Assembly (NCBI GenBank): GCA_034509425.1
Contig: JAVTVJ010000076.1
Location: 5,456,001-5,520,000 of the forward strand
DNA: 64,000 nt
Reading direction: 5' to 3'
Origin: Eopsaltria australis
Taxonomy: Eukaryota; Chordata; Aves; Passeriformes; Petroicidae
Part shown: in pieces, positions 49,823 through 62,310 of the stretch
Layout: each line of letters opens with the position of its first letter
Position numbering within the stretch: the first letter of the stretch is position 1
Translations under genes and position numbers: made by a program
Notes under the pieces: generated by a model
Told to the model about the DNA's origin: nothing
The model's input: the letters and a program-made list of their open reading frames with translations, nothing else
The model's database searches: none

Positions 49823-52800
49823 CCAAACTTCTAAATAATACTAATGAAAGGATAAGTGTAATATAATTTCAGAGGAATCATTTCAGATTGAACTATAGTT
49901 GCCAGTGCATAAGGTGTTTAGAAGTGCTGCTTTTGTTATCACCTCTCACTGTGGCCTCTTGACACTGCAGTTTCTGCTGCTACAGACTCATTTCATGCCA
50001 ATGCTTTTGCCAGGCCTTTGGTGTGACTGTCACTTCTGCATTATACATGGTGGTGAGGAAAGCAGCAATGGTACTTGAGAGAGAGGAAAGAAGACAAAAG
50101 TGAACAAAACAGACTTCAGCAGGCACTGGATTAACCTCATTTTTTTTCAGGCAAGACTTTTTTTGATAATAGTCAAATATACACAAGAAATTATGATAAA
50201 TCTGTCATCTCTTTTCCTTTCATTTCCCCCTTCTTCACTTCACAATGACAGAAAACAGGGAGCTGCTTGAAACTTCAAGAGGATGCAGCTGACAGATAGC
50301 TGAGCAAGATGTTTCTGAAGAATTGCTTATTTTCTGAACAATAGTCTCAGGTCAACTGAAATTACTTAAATTAATCTAAAAAAGAAGACTCTTAAAAATT
50401 CTAAAATAATTATTTGAAAAATTCCAAATGAATTTGAATAATGAGCAATTTTTGCAGTATTATGTTCTGATAGTTTCCTTTTGAAATGGTCCTGAATTAC
50501 TTTTGTAAGGTGGTGAGGCAGGGAAGAAATCTTGATCTACATTTAATTTATTAATTTATTTAAACTGGAAGAATATGCCATTCTATTTGTTTGGATACAC
50601 TTTAAACAAATAACTGAATGACAATTATTCACCAGCCTCTATAATGATTTGTGCAAACCCACAGGAGGGAGGAGACATGAGAGAGGCAAGAGCTGGCAGC
50701 AAGTTGCATCAGAGCAAAACCTACAGCTCGCCTCATCACCAGGCAAGGAGTGAGCAAAGGAAAGGGGTGTAAGGTGCGTAGAAAGGGTTTAGCTACAGAT
50801 GTTCTATTTTCTGTGCTTTCAAAATCATTCCATGTGACTTTGCACAAAACATTATGAAGATAGTTTTCCAAAAATACTTAAGTGATTGTGTAAAATATTT
50901 GTCTCCAAAATAATTTTCAGTTATTATATAATCAAGTTTGTTTTCTGTTTTGTTACATTTAATGTACAATAAAGTCCCACAGATTCAAATATTTTATTAG
51001 CCTGGCACTGTCAGCTTTAGTCATGGAGGAGCAACACATTTCATGCTGAGTACTTTTATATAGTCAGTCAGGAGTTATGTGCTCCTCTTGTGCAATACCT
51101 TCCTTTTTCCTTAAAGTTATTTCCTCTTTCTACACTAAATTCCAGTTAGATGCAAGATGGATTTATAGAAATGACAAAAATATTATTTTAAGTCTCTGGA
51201 GGGTACCTTACAGGGTTACACTTAAAAACTATTTTGGACACACTAAACCCTCCTACGAAAATTGACCCCTGATCATGGAATTGCTAAAGATTGGCTAAGC
51301 TAAAGAGAAGTGCCAAAGACAGTATAAGTCTTGGTTCAGTACTCAACACTTTCACTTAGATGGAAGAATCTGGGATTAATTGGTGGTCTAATGGCTGTGT
51401 CTGAGAATGGGCAACAGTTCCTGCAGTAATACATTTCTTAACGAAGTAATGGAAATGAAGGTCATTCTCTTTGGTGGGACATAAGAAACACTTGGTAGCC
51501 TCCTAACTTAATTCCTGTTAAATGATGTTTTTAAAATCTCTCTCTGAAATACCTAATTGTCCCCTTTCATCCCATGAGGAGCATCTGATGCTGTGGATTC
51601 ATCCAGCCAGGCAGGCACCAAGAAACAGCTCTGAGCTGTGCTGGTGATCATGAAAATGTTCCTTATGTTAGTTCAACACTCTCCAGAACTTCACAGTTCT
51701 TTTGTGTATTCACCTCAATTAATTGTGGTTTCCTCAAAATGACTAAGATCTACATAATTCCCACTGAAACAGGTGCTCAAAAAGGGTTTCTCTCCAATCA
51801 GCTTATTTTCTTAATCTATTATCTCTTAAAACAAATGTAAAAGGGTTGAGGTTTGAAAGCACATGGGGCAGGGATGAGAAAGTGGTATGCAAATAGCATA
51901 TAACAAAACTAGGTTTTTTTACATGTAATTATCTGAAATAGTTGAAGTATAAGAAAACATTTCAATTAAACGATGATGGATCTCTTCAACATGATTTTAC
52001 GGTGTTAGTCATAGCATGGATCAGCACTAAAAACTTGAAATCTTTGTGCCTTCATTTCAGCCTTTATTATTTTTTGTGAAAGGTAGACTCTCACTAGACT
52101 CAACCCATTAAAGACAATTATGCATGGATTTTCTTCATCCCTTTCAATCAACTAAGTATGTTCACATCGGTGTTGAAATAGAAAATTAGTTTTATAGTAC
52201 AAGGGTAATGATATGATAATTGTTTCTTATGAGTATATAACCTTGAAAGATATAATAATAGGGGAATCCCTGTGTTCTTAAAACCAATTTTGTGTCAACA
52301 TTTTCCTGGCAAACATTACTGTTATCCAATGTAGCACAATACTTCTTTTGTTTAAACATGTTTTCACATACCATTACACATAATTTCCTTACTTCCCATG
52401 AAGATTTTTTATTTACTGCAAGCTTTAAATTTACAATTGTCTCTGAATATTCAGCAAGGAATACTTGGAATTATATAAGCAAAATTTATACAAAATATTT
52501 TCATGCTTTCTCTTAATTTATCTTTCATGTCCTTTATTTAATGTATCCTTACACTTTAGAAAAGATTCTGAATGGAAGTTATTTAACAGCAAAGATGAAA
52601 GTTTGAACAACTTATTTATTTACATATATCCTTCTTACCCTGACAGATTGGATTTATGTATTTTGATCAAATATTTATTAAGCTACACATCTACACATTC
52701 ATTCTGAAGCTTAGAAGATATATCTTGGATTTCCAGAAGTGGGTAAATAAAATACCTAGCTCTTTTTCACAGTACATCAATAGAATAATGTCATTTTTAG

Positions 52801-54097
52801 AAAGAGGGGTGAAAAAAAGCCAAAGAAATGATACATGTAATTCACATGGCATTTTTTTTAATTAAAAAAAAAAAAGCTTATATTTTTCACAATGTACAAA
52901 ATTAGTATATTTACAGTGTTTGGTAGAATTACTATACCTGCCTGTGAACAGCAATGTAGTTCATAGAGGTAAGGCCTTTTCATATAGGTAACTTCTATTT
53001 GAGTCAGTCAGAATGAACCAACATGAAAGTCCAATAATTTGCATCTATTTGCTTTAGAACCTAGTAATCATAAAGATAAAAAGCCAAAATTGTAGTTCAG
53101 AAATTTCAGTTGTCTGGTCTTCAAATCTTCACAGAGACCTGGTTCATTAAATAACTGTGTCCTCTTATCTTTAGTAGGCTACTAATTTAATACAATAATT
53201 TAGCAGAAAGTTAAGTGAGAGTACAAATATTTGGTGGAATTTAAATGTCTATTTAACCTAAAATTGGCTGTTACAGGTAATCATGTTAGATGTTTTTCCT
53301 AGTCATATTCCTGCTGTGCTTAGGTGCAAAAAGACTAGGGAACTTCTTTGTGAAATGGGGCTTATGAATTTGAACAATGTAGCATGTTGCAGGGAGACAT
53401 GCTAGATTATTTGCATAAAAAAGATTAGGTTTATTCATTTAGTCTCCTTTTTTAAATAGATCAGCCACAGCTGAATGAAATGCAGCTTACTGTCAACCTC
53501 TGCTGTAATCGTTGAAGGTATTGAAATAAGCTGAGTCCACAGTCAGTTTCTTTTAAAGCAAGAATAAACTAATCCATTCTGTCAAAAATAAGGATACTAA
53601 TTACTTTGAAGTCAGTATGAAGTAGGCAATCAAAGGAATGGAGGAATAAAAGAGGAGAAAAAAAAAATGATACAGAAACAAAGTATAGAATTGTCTCTGA
53701 ATTTTATTTAGGATTCAGAAAGTTCTGAGCTTTGCAATTGGTGTATCTGCAAAACATAACCTGGTTCCCAGAACCATGGCCACTATTTCCTGGGACATTT
53801 AAGACACGCACATGTGCAGCTTCATGTGACATTGAGCAAGGGCCTGAACTTAATGCAGCTCCTGAGCAGAGGTGGTGCATAGTCCACACCCTGTGATAAA
53901 TTATCAATTGCCATTAAATCTTGATTTTCATAGTGTAGGAAAGTCATGCATTTTAACTTTCCTACAGTAATGTCATTCTGGCATTTTTCTAGAAGAACCT
54001 GTTGCGTAAGACTGAAGTATAAGATGTTCTTAAGGTAATGCTCCATAATTCTCTTTTTATTGTGTTACAAGAGATAGTGTTCCTTTGAAAACAACCA

Positions 54098-54118
54098 GTA
54101 TTTATTTATTTATTTATT
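54098..54118. repeat. TTTA tetranucleotide microsatellite
   Basis: About five TTTA units in tandem (TATTTATTTATTTATTTATT). Confidence 0.85.
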
Positions 54119-56178
54119 CAAATCACAATGTAACATCTAGCTTTTAAACTTGCTTTATATTTCATATACAATTATGAGCTTTGGCATCTAAACTCTCATA
54201 TTGTGCCAAAACAAAAACTAAAGGATGTTAAAAAATATGTCACTAAAATGGATATCAGAAGTTCAAAACTAAAATAGTATCTTAGGATCCTAAAGCCTAA
54301 AGATCTCACAATAACCTATACATTCAGAGGTTATATACTATCATAACTTGCAATAGCTTCCTACTGGACTACAGAAAGGAAGCCAAACGGTTCAGGACTT
54401 TTTTAGATGCTGCCAGAAAGACAACTATATTAGTGTGGGAAACGTTGATAAAATTAAAATAATAATTGCCTAGCTCCAACAAACTCCTTTTTGTTAAGAT
54501 TAAAAAGAACAAACTTACTCTTCAAGGTGTAGGTCCAAAGGCAGCATTGTCAGTCAGGAATGAACGAGACGAAAATTAAGTGTTAAAATATATTTTCTCA
54601 GAAAGATTTTCAGTTTTACTACAAATACAATTTACATTTAAAAAATATATGAAACCAGATAGATGTTTAGCCCTGAAAACAGAATTTCTTGCTTCTTTCT
54701 GTTGAGAAATATTTTTATCCATGAAGTATACTGACATAAATTGAATACACAATAACTCTATAAAATACAAATTGTTATCAAATATAAACACAGTCCATCT
54801 ATCAAAATAAAAAGTATTGATACTCGTGGGTTCTTTTTCTTTCACTTCTTCTTTTCTCAGTTATTCTTGAAAAGGTTATTTACATTCCTGAAGTTTAATC
54901 AGCAGTGCCTCAACAGAATGTGTGCATGTCAGTAAAATTTAGAAGTAAAAGTCAATGAAATACTAAATACCTAGATACTCTGGATCAGTAACAGAAGGTG
55001 ATTAGAGTGATCTTGAAGAGAAGCCAGAATGTAGATGACATTGTGAATCAAATTTTTAATAACCTTATATTTCAACAGGACAGCATATGGTTTCACATGG
55101 ACTTCAGGAAAAAAAGAAGTGGCATTCATGCCATTGTTATATACATGGCAAGGTGCCTTTTTTAATCACTCTTTATCTGGTAAATATATGGTGCAGGATT
55201 CACATCAATTATTCACTGACATGGAGAAGGTAGGCATAGAAGTAGGTATTGCTTTAGAGGATTTGTGTGCATTACATGAATGAATGGCCTGGAATGGCCT
55301 GAATCCAGTGAATTTGTCTTGCTCTTTTGGCTTAGAGATGTCAACTGACGCATCACTAGACACAGCAGGTAAGAAATAGATAAGCAGGAATACTGCTACT
55401 AATCTAAATTATTGTGCTAGCAGTTGGGGTATTACTCACCAGTGAAAACCCCTGTGTTCTTTTACTCATATTTATCAACACAGCTTTAGCTTTAAGCCAA
55501 AATTGTTTTTCACATGAATGTTATTTCCTAATTGAGCATTGCCTCATTATCAACTGTGATCACATTTTAGAATAACCTTTTATTAAAGTTCTTATTGACA
55601 TGAGAAATGCTCACTGCATATGAAGACCACAGCTAAAAATGTTCTAGCTTCAAAATGAAGAAGTGTGTAACTGCAAGAGTTAAATGTATACATGTGAACA
55701 GATGATTTATCAGTTTAGTCAGTCTCAAACCAAGAGTTATGAGTTGCTTTATGTCAAATAAATACATATATAACAGCATTTTTTATGCACTGGCTAGTGT
55801 CTCTGGTACTATTAGAATAGCATGGTAGGATCTATGTCTCCAGATCAAAGAACTTCCAGAAAAAAAAATGAGTTCTTTCTCAAACACAAAATAAAATGAG
55901 ATGCTAATAACACAGGCAACAACAGCAGCTGGTGCATATAGTCCCTATCACCAACCACTGACATTGTATATGGAATAACTTATTAGAAAAACTTGTAAGT
56001 TTTTAAGAGCAAAGAGAAAAACTGAACCATTTCAAATATCCTCTCCCTGATGTGATTCTGCAGTCAAGACCTTGTGAATAGTTTACAATGGGACAGTCGA
56101 ATAACAGAGTGCTGAACTTTGCATTTGAGCTTCAACAAATCCAGAAGGTGACTTGCTGTGAACAATGAATCATGTAAT

Positions 56179-56230
56179 AGCAAAAAAACCCCAACCAAAA
56201 CCAAAGTAAACCAAAACAAACCCCTACAAC
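56179..56230. repeat. C/A-rich tract
   Basis: About 50 bases of A and C with CCAAAACC units (AACCCCAACCAAAACCAAAG). Confidence 0.8.
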
Positions 56231-57639
56231 ACAAATACTGCCCTGCAGTAGCCTTCTCAGATTAAAACTTCCATGACAGAAAAGTAGAAGTTAGTACAGA
56301 AATCAGTGAAGATTCATGAGAAAGGGAGATGTCTCTGCAGAATAATTAGCTACTTCAAAGTAGTAATTATTTTTTAAAAGTCTTTCTTTTCAAATCATTG
56401 GAGTTTTAAACAAGTTGTTTTTCTTTTGTCCTGTTTGACAGAACTTGGATTCCTTTTTTTGTGTTATGCTTCTTTATTTAATAGAAAAATATTTTTGCTG
56501 GTAAGCATTCAACTGAGAAAAAAAATAGATGTCTGGTTTTTCAGATTCTTTTTTCATTTGCAGCAAAGCACACAGCATATTCAGTATTTCTTACAAAAAG
56601 CATATGACTGCTTAGTGCACTGCAGGAAGCTTGATGAGAATTGAAACACGTTTATGGAGAAAGCATGAAAATTATATTAATAATGACAACTAGCAATGTC
56701 ATCTGCAAGTATTGATATTACTTACATAACATTTCCATTTTGCATCTCAACGGTGCAAATGCCAATTTAAACAACCAGAAGGATTCATGTATGCCATAGA
56801 AGCTGAACCTCCTGCCTGCCTTTCTGATGGGTAAGGAGCATAAATCTTGACCTGTATCCTAAACAGGCAGCAGGTCCATGAATTTGAAGCTATTAACAAA
56901 AATACTATGAATCATATACTTCTCTTTTTCTTTAAGCATTTACTTAATCACTACACACTCCACATAAACACATAAATCCACATGAAAATATATGTTTTCT
57001 CATTAAAAGAAGTGCAAAATATTAAAAAACCCACCTTGCCAAGGTTACAGTGATTTTGAAGAGTACATAAAACTTGAATATTATTTTAGAAAAAATATAC
57101 CTTTGAAAGTTACCTATTTCTTGCCAAGTTTGCTGTAAAGCAATTTTTGATATCTGCTCTCTCCCTCTCAAGGGAGTTTTTAACTAAAATAAAGCATTAC
57201 CATTAAAATACAGAGCACTGGTCTGTAAGTCTGGTGTCGGTTTCCTGTGAAGTCTCAAGTCTGATGTAGCAAAGTGATCAAAAATGCTCTATGCATTCCC
57301 TAGAAGGTTAGTACAGAATTGTTCAGCAGCTTATTATGTGTGCTAATATCACAACAATCAAAAAAGGGTAATGAGGAATTCTTTGGAGCTAAGGTTTAAG
57401 GCCTAATCTTTTATATCTAATAAGGAGAAAAGACTAAAAGAAGTCAAATTCCCACATCATCTATAGGCTTAGAGGCACTGGGTGAGGTAGAAAACTCCAA
57501 TTATTACATTCCTGATAGGCATTTATGTTCTGATTGGTGGGAATTTTTATTCATCAGTGGTGAGTAATTGATTTTTAAATGTAGCTACTCCACTGTCCTT
57601 CATCTTCCAACAACAACAAAAAAAAATTGCTGTAATAAA

Positions 57640-57830
57640 TCACAATAACAATAACTGTCTGCAAAATAATCATTACTGTAGTTAATATTACCTTGTTAAA
57701 TTATAGTTCTTCATTTACTTGAAAATGTGAGTTTAAAAAATCAAATAATTAGTAATCAATTTATTTTATTTGGAAAGTTAAAGGTTAATTTTATTAAATA
57801 TACTGAAAATAATAAAACACTATAGATGTA
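57640..57830. promoter_or_regulatory. Candidate AT-rich conserved regulatory block
   Basis: Repeated homeodomain-type cores (GTTAATATTACC, AAATAATTAGTAATCAATTT, GGTTAATTTTATTAAA) occur within 190 AT-rich bases. This is the look of deeply conserved non-coding elements, but AT-rich composition alone could yield it. Confidence 0.2.
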
Positions 57831-58029
57831 TTTATCATACAGAATACTCTAAGAAAATCTATTTTTTGTGCTGATGGTATCTTGCTGCACTTCTTTATCC
57901 TTTGGTTTAAATAGTGATGCACAGATGCAAAGAAAATAAATCCATGCCATTAAAAGCTGGTATGCATCTGGATTATTTGCAGCAGTATAAATCTTTAACC
58001 GATAATGCAAAGTAATTTAAAAAACCTTA

Positions 58030-58208
58030 GGCCAGACTTTCAAAGGCATTTAGGTACTTGAGGTAGGTAGGACTCCCCTACAATTTTCAGGAATTTTAAC
58101 ATCAATTCCACAGAAGAGTCAATGACATTTAGGATTCTGTATGGTTTTGAAATACCAGTAGGTATTATTTTACATTTGGCACCTTAATGGTTTTAAAAAA
58201 TCTGATGG
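58030..58208. mobile_element. MITE-like element with terminal inverted repeats
   Basis: The left end GCCAGACTTTCAAAGGCATT (58030 on, continuing TAGGTAC) and the right end (58179-58208, GCACCTTAATGG then TTTTAAAAAATCTGATGG) are imperfect inverted repeats over about 27 bases: the complement of the right end reads TCAGATTTTTTAAAACCATT then AAGGTGC. Match is roughly three bases in four with a one-base gap. The interior is about 120 bp and non-coding. Ends of the TTTCAAAGGTATTTAGGCAC kind are, to my recollection, found in old repeats of turtles and crocodilians, which would make this an ancient amniote non-autonomous DNA transposon. No clear target duplication was found. Confidence 0.5.
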
Positions 58209-58885
58209 TTTATCAATTCTGCCTGAAGTAGAGGAGAGTAGCTTGATTTTATGGCCATGGGCCCACAAAAAATTTTTATAAAATGATGAAGATGGGCATG
58301 CATTGTTTTGCAGCTGTATCATGGAAAGTATCAGTGCAAGACTTTTTGCTCACAGTCAATAATGAGCAGTCTTGCTACAGGGGTACATATGAACCACTCT
58401 ACACTCTACAGACACACGAATAGATGCTGAGAACTGCAGTGGGTAGTAATTTGTGTTAATTATTTTTATTGTTATACTGAGTAATGGGGGTATTGCTTAC
58501 AGAATATGTTAATAAACACAGCAGTCAGCTTCACATACATAAAAACCAGATTCAGGCAATAAATGTAATTTAAATGAATGGCAATCCTGTCTCATAAATA
58601 CCTCCAAGAAATCAAAAATAGTCCTTTTTATTTTATTGAGACAGAAAAACAGAAAATCAAAGCACATATCCTCTCCCAAGTGTTCCATTTCTTCCTTTTC
58701 AACTTACTCTACCCATTTATCCTTTTTTTTTCTGCCCTGTCTTATCATAAATTTTGCCTACACAGCCTAAAAATGGAACTTCATGCAGCCAGGCAAATGG
58801 AGTTTTAAAGGTATCCTCAGTCTCCTTCTCCTTGCCCATAAGAAAAATCTAACCTTAAACTACCACTGTTTCACTGCATTACAAA

Positions 58886-58901
58886 CATGTTTTAAAACAT
58901 G
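58886..58901. repeat. 16-bp perfect palindrome
   Basis: CATGTTTTAAAACATG is its own reverse complement. AT-rich core; may be a chance occurrence. Confidence 0.7.
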
Positions 58902-59307
58902 ATGCAATTGCCCTTCTTCCACAAAGAGTTAGACACTAGTGTAGAGTCATATTGTAAAACCGACTCTGGTAGAAAAATCTACTTGACATCTAAAAATTCC
59001 TCTTTTCCCGTGAGCTCACAGTCATTTCTCTGCAGCAAAATACACCTGAAGCTACAGTGAAAATATTCTGTATTCTAGTGGCATTTTGGACTTTTTAAAG
59101 GGGTGATAGTGGTGATGGGATGGAAATCAAAGCATAAACTGCCAGGAGAAATAACGGCACAGTTTATTTCCTAGATAATGCTTGTACTAGAAAGCTCTAA
59201 AAAAAACCCCATTAATAAGTAGCTCCATTTTCATATACAATACTCTTATAATATAGTCCATTTGCTTTTATAAACATACCATGATGCTTTGGATGACAGG
59301 TAATTCA

Positions 59308-59338
59308 CAGGTTCAATATCCTCCACTAATTGAACCTG
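59308..59338. repeat. Hairpin with 10-bp perfect stem
   Basis: CAGGTTCAAT at 59308-59317 pairs exactly with ATTGAACCTG at 59329-59338 across an 11-base loop. It contains GGTTCAA, as a tRNA B box does, but no A box or cloverleaf lies around it. Confidence 0.65.
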
Positions 59339-60768
59339 GATGAAATAGGGAGAACGCTAATCAGAACTGATTTCAAGTGCTGCTCACATGAGGGAGTGAA
59401 AATGGTATCTTCTCCCAAGAGAAAATGTTGATACTGCATTAAAAAGACAAGCCCTGTGATATTGTGTGTCTCTCAGGAGAAACAGGAGTCTAATAAACTG
59501 CAAAGTATTTCCCTGTTAAGGTAGAACACCCGGAATAAGGAACAAATTTTAATGAAACCACTCGTCTGCAGATGTGTGGGATAATGGCTCTCTTCCCATA
59601 GCACTCAGTTCCATTCTCCCAGCCTTATTTCTGTTCCCACTGCAGGAAGGCTGGTTGCCCATCTTTACTCAGTTTGATAAAGGCTGAATTAGGTGCTTTG
59701 GATCAGAGTCAGTAAAAACAAGTCTCCAACTTTATTTCAGAGATAATTTTTAGATCAGATCTTTATTGTCAGTCTTTCCACTTTATTTGTTATAAAGCTG
59801 TGTCAGAGTCACCAGGAGAACTTCATCAATACACAAGTATATAAATCATAGCTATTATTTCTAAAACAACTGGAAAGGTATATTTACCAAGGAAAAGAAT
59901 CTATTTGAAAGCACAGAGAGTGACAGTTTAAAGAGAGACATAAGTGAAGACAATAGCAAATTTTTGGAGGCAGATGTAATTCAGTGACAGTAAAGGTGAA
60001 GAACAAGAGACCAGTCAAGCTGAGAAGGCAGTTTTGGGGCGTCCATTCAGAAGGCAGAGATGCATTCCACACCTGGAAAGAGTGCTAAACAAAACAAGCA
60101 AAGAAATGTAAAGTAACAATTGTAAAGCATGTGCTATTTTTTCACAAAAGATGATTAGGATAGAGAGGAATGTGAAGCCCTGAAAATTGTTCAGGAAGCA
60201 AACCCAAAAATAATGAACTAACAGAATTAAAATAAATATCTTTCTTTGGAGTTTTCTAGCTGAAAGAAAGTAATCTCTTTCAAATAATTAGGAACAATTC
60301 AACATAAACCAGCAAATAATAAAACAAAATTACAATAGATACTTTAGAAATTTAAATTGAACTGGTATTCCATTCACATTTAAGATACTTAGATTTATTG
60401 TTCATTAAAAAGGGTTTAATTGTGACTAAGGTACATAAACTGTCATCATAGCCAATGGACATCAAGGGCAGATGCACAAGTAGGAATTTATTTTGTTTTC
60501 CTAAGTTATCCAGGACATTTACATGGGATTAGTATGTAAACCCAGAATAGGACACTGGAACTATGTAAGACTTGTGCATTCTGGAATGTTAAATGGAGAT
60601 CAGCTACAGAGCTCTTCCTTTAGGGCACATTGCAATAGCATTTGGAGAGGTAACTCAAATAATGGTCACATTTTCCATTTTATTCATCTATGTAGCAATA
60701 ATGTCATTATTTGAAATGAAAAAAAAATTGAAATTCTTTAAGTCAAGCTGAAAAATCTTTCAGTGGGC

Positions 60769-60782
60769 AAAAAAAAAAAAAA
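60769..60782. repeat. A homopolymer run
   Basis: Fourteen A in a row; no retroposon body recognised upstream. Confidence 0.85.
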
Positions 60783-60895
60783 GGTGAATTATAACCTTGT
60801 AAAACAAAGTTCCAAAAACATTGAAAAATATTAAAATAATATTAATTTCTAATTACCCTTACCTGCACAAGTTTAACTGACATCATCCAAACACC

Positions 60896-60914
60896 CTGTT
60901 CTGTTCTGTTCTGT
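60896..60914. repeat. CTGTT pentanucleotide repeat
   Basis: CTGTT occurs about 3.8 times in tandem (CTGTTCTGTTCTGTTCTGT). Confidence 0.8.
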
Positions 60915-62257
60915 ATATATGTCTTACATCCCATTCATCATTTATTTATAAATAGTGGGTTTGCTATGTCTCAAATCCCTCATAGGATCACTCAGTTAAA
61001 TATCTGTTTTTTCAGAAATCTGACAGTTTAAAAAATGGTCTTGCATTTCTCTTATCTCAACATTGTTACCAATAGTGACTCTTTTTACTTATTGTTATTA
61101 ATAGATATTGTTAAGGTAAATAACTACTGGTTATAATTTCATGGTTCTTGGATACTTTAGACTAAACAAGGAACCTATGGTCCTAGGCTAGGTCATTATT
61201 CACATCATTGACCAGAGTGACAAAGTCAGATCAAAATACTGACATTTAAAAAAAAGAAATGTGAGGAAATGTTTTTGCTGAGAAAAGATGCCAATTTCCT
61301 TAGAAAGACAGCTTTCATTTCAATGAGATTTCTTTCATTTATTTGTGATTTCTTTTATATTATTATTTCAATCTCAACTGTTCTAATGGTCTTGATATAC
61401 AATAACCTTTTTCTGTACAGCAAAGAAGCATCTCTTACCTTAGGATGATTTTAATATAATTGCCATTGCAATTACTTCATAGATAAAATTTTTAAAAAGT
61501 ATTAACAAGTAATGATCACAAATGCTACATTACTTTTTTGTTTAGTACTCAAAGATTTATAAGAAATCTGTCCATAGTCTCCTGAGGCAAAAGGTACACT
61601 ATTCTGCTTTTCGTTTTTTTTTTTGAGCTGACCGAAGTACCTGCTGTGTACGAAGTGAAATGAAAATTTTTCTTTGGTTGCATAACTTTTAATTTTATTC
61701 ATTAAAGAGATAGTTTTGTCCTTGACACTGAATTCATAACATGAAAACAATTCTCAAATTGTAGTCTTATCTCTCAGTTGAATGGTCAGTCATCAAAAGG
61801 CCTTGAATTATTTTAAAATATAGTGACTTTTTGAGAAAAAAAAAAAAATCTTCATTCTTCAGTGAATTTATTTATCAAAAGTTTTTTTTATTTGGAAATT
61901 GATAGTTCAGTTTTTCTGTTTTGACAGATTCTGAGATTTCCAGTTTGAAAATTGCATAAATCTGGAAGGTCTCTGCAGAATATAAACCAAAATAATTTAT
62001 GATGTATTAACTTCCTTTTAATTCATATGTGTAGTTTAAAAGGTTCTGATGCTAGGTATTTGTAGGGAAACTGCAGTATTTATGCAATTCTTATCAACAA
62101 CAGCACTAAAAATATCCAAATGCCCTAGACCACACTAAAATCCTCCCATAGACATGTGGAAATGTACTTCTTGGAGAAACATATAGATGAAGTTCGAGAA
62201 ACCTTGAATAAATTAATGGCTGTTCTTCCACATGTAGAGTAAGTGGAGAGATAAGTG

Positions 62258-62310
62258 TTGACTCATAATTGCCTCAGTTTCCCTTTCTAAAATTTATTTG
62301 GATTATACTG
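62258..62310 (+). mobile_element. Possible MIR SINE fossil
   Basis: TGCCTCAGTTTCCCTTTCTA (from about 62270), followed by AAATTTATTTGGATTATACT, resembles the MIR core segment TGCCTCAGTTTCC..CTGTAAAATGGGGATAATA. Only about 45 bases align and there is no tRNA-derived head, so chance similarity is a real alternative. Confidence 0.3.

Larger units (their letters stand above)
49276..58029. other. AT-rich non-coding sequence, no gene seen
   Basis: No gene seen. It contains A-rich or C/A-rich tracts at 49712-49822 and 56179-56230, a TTTA microsatellite at 54098-54118, and a TAAT-dense AT-rich block at 57640-57830. All open frames are under 90 codons and unrecognised. Confidence 0.6.
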
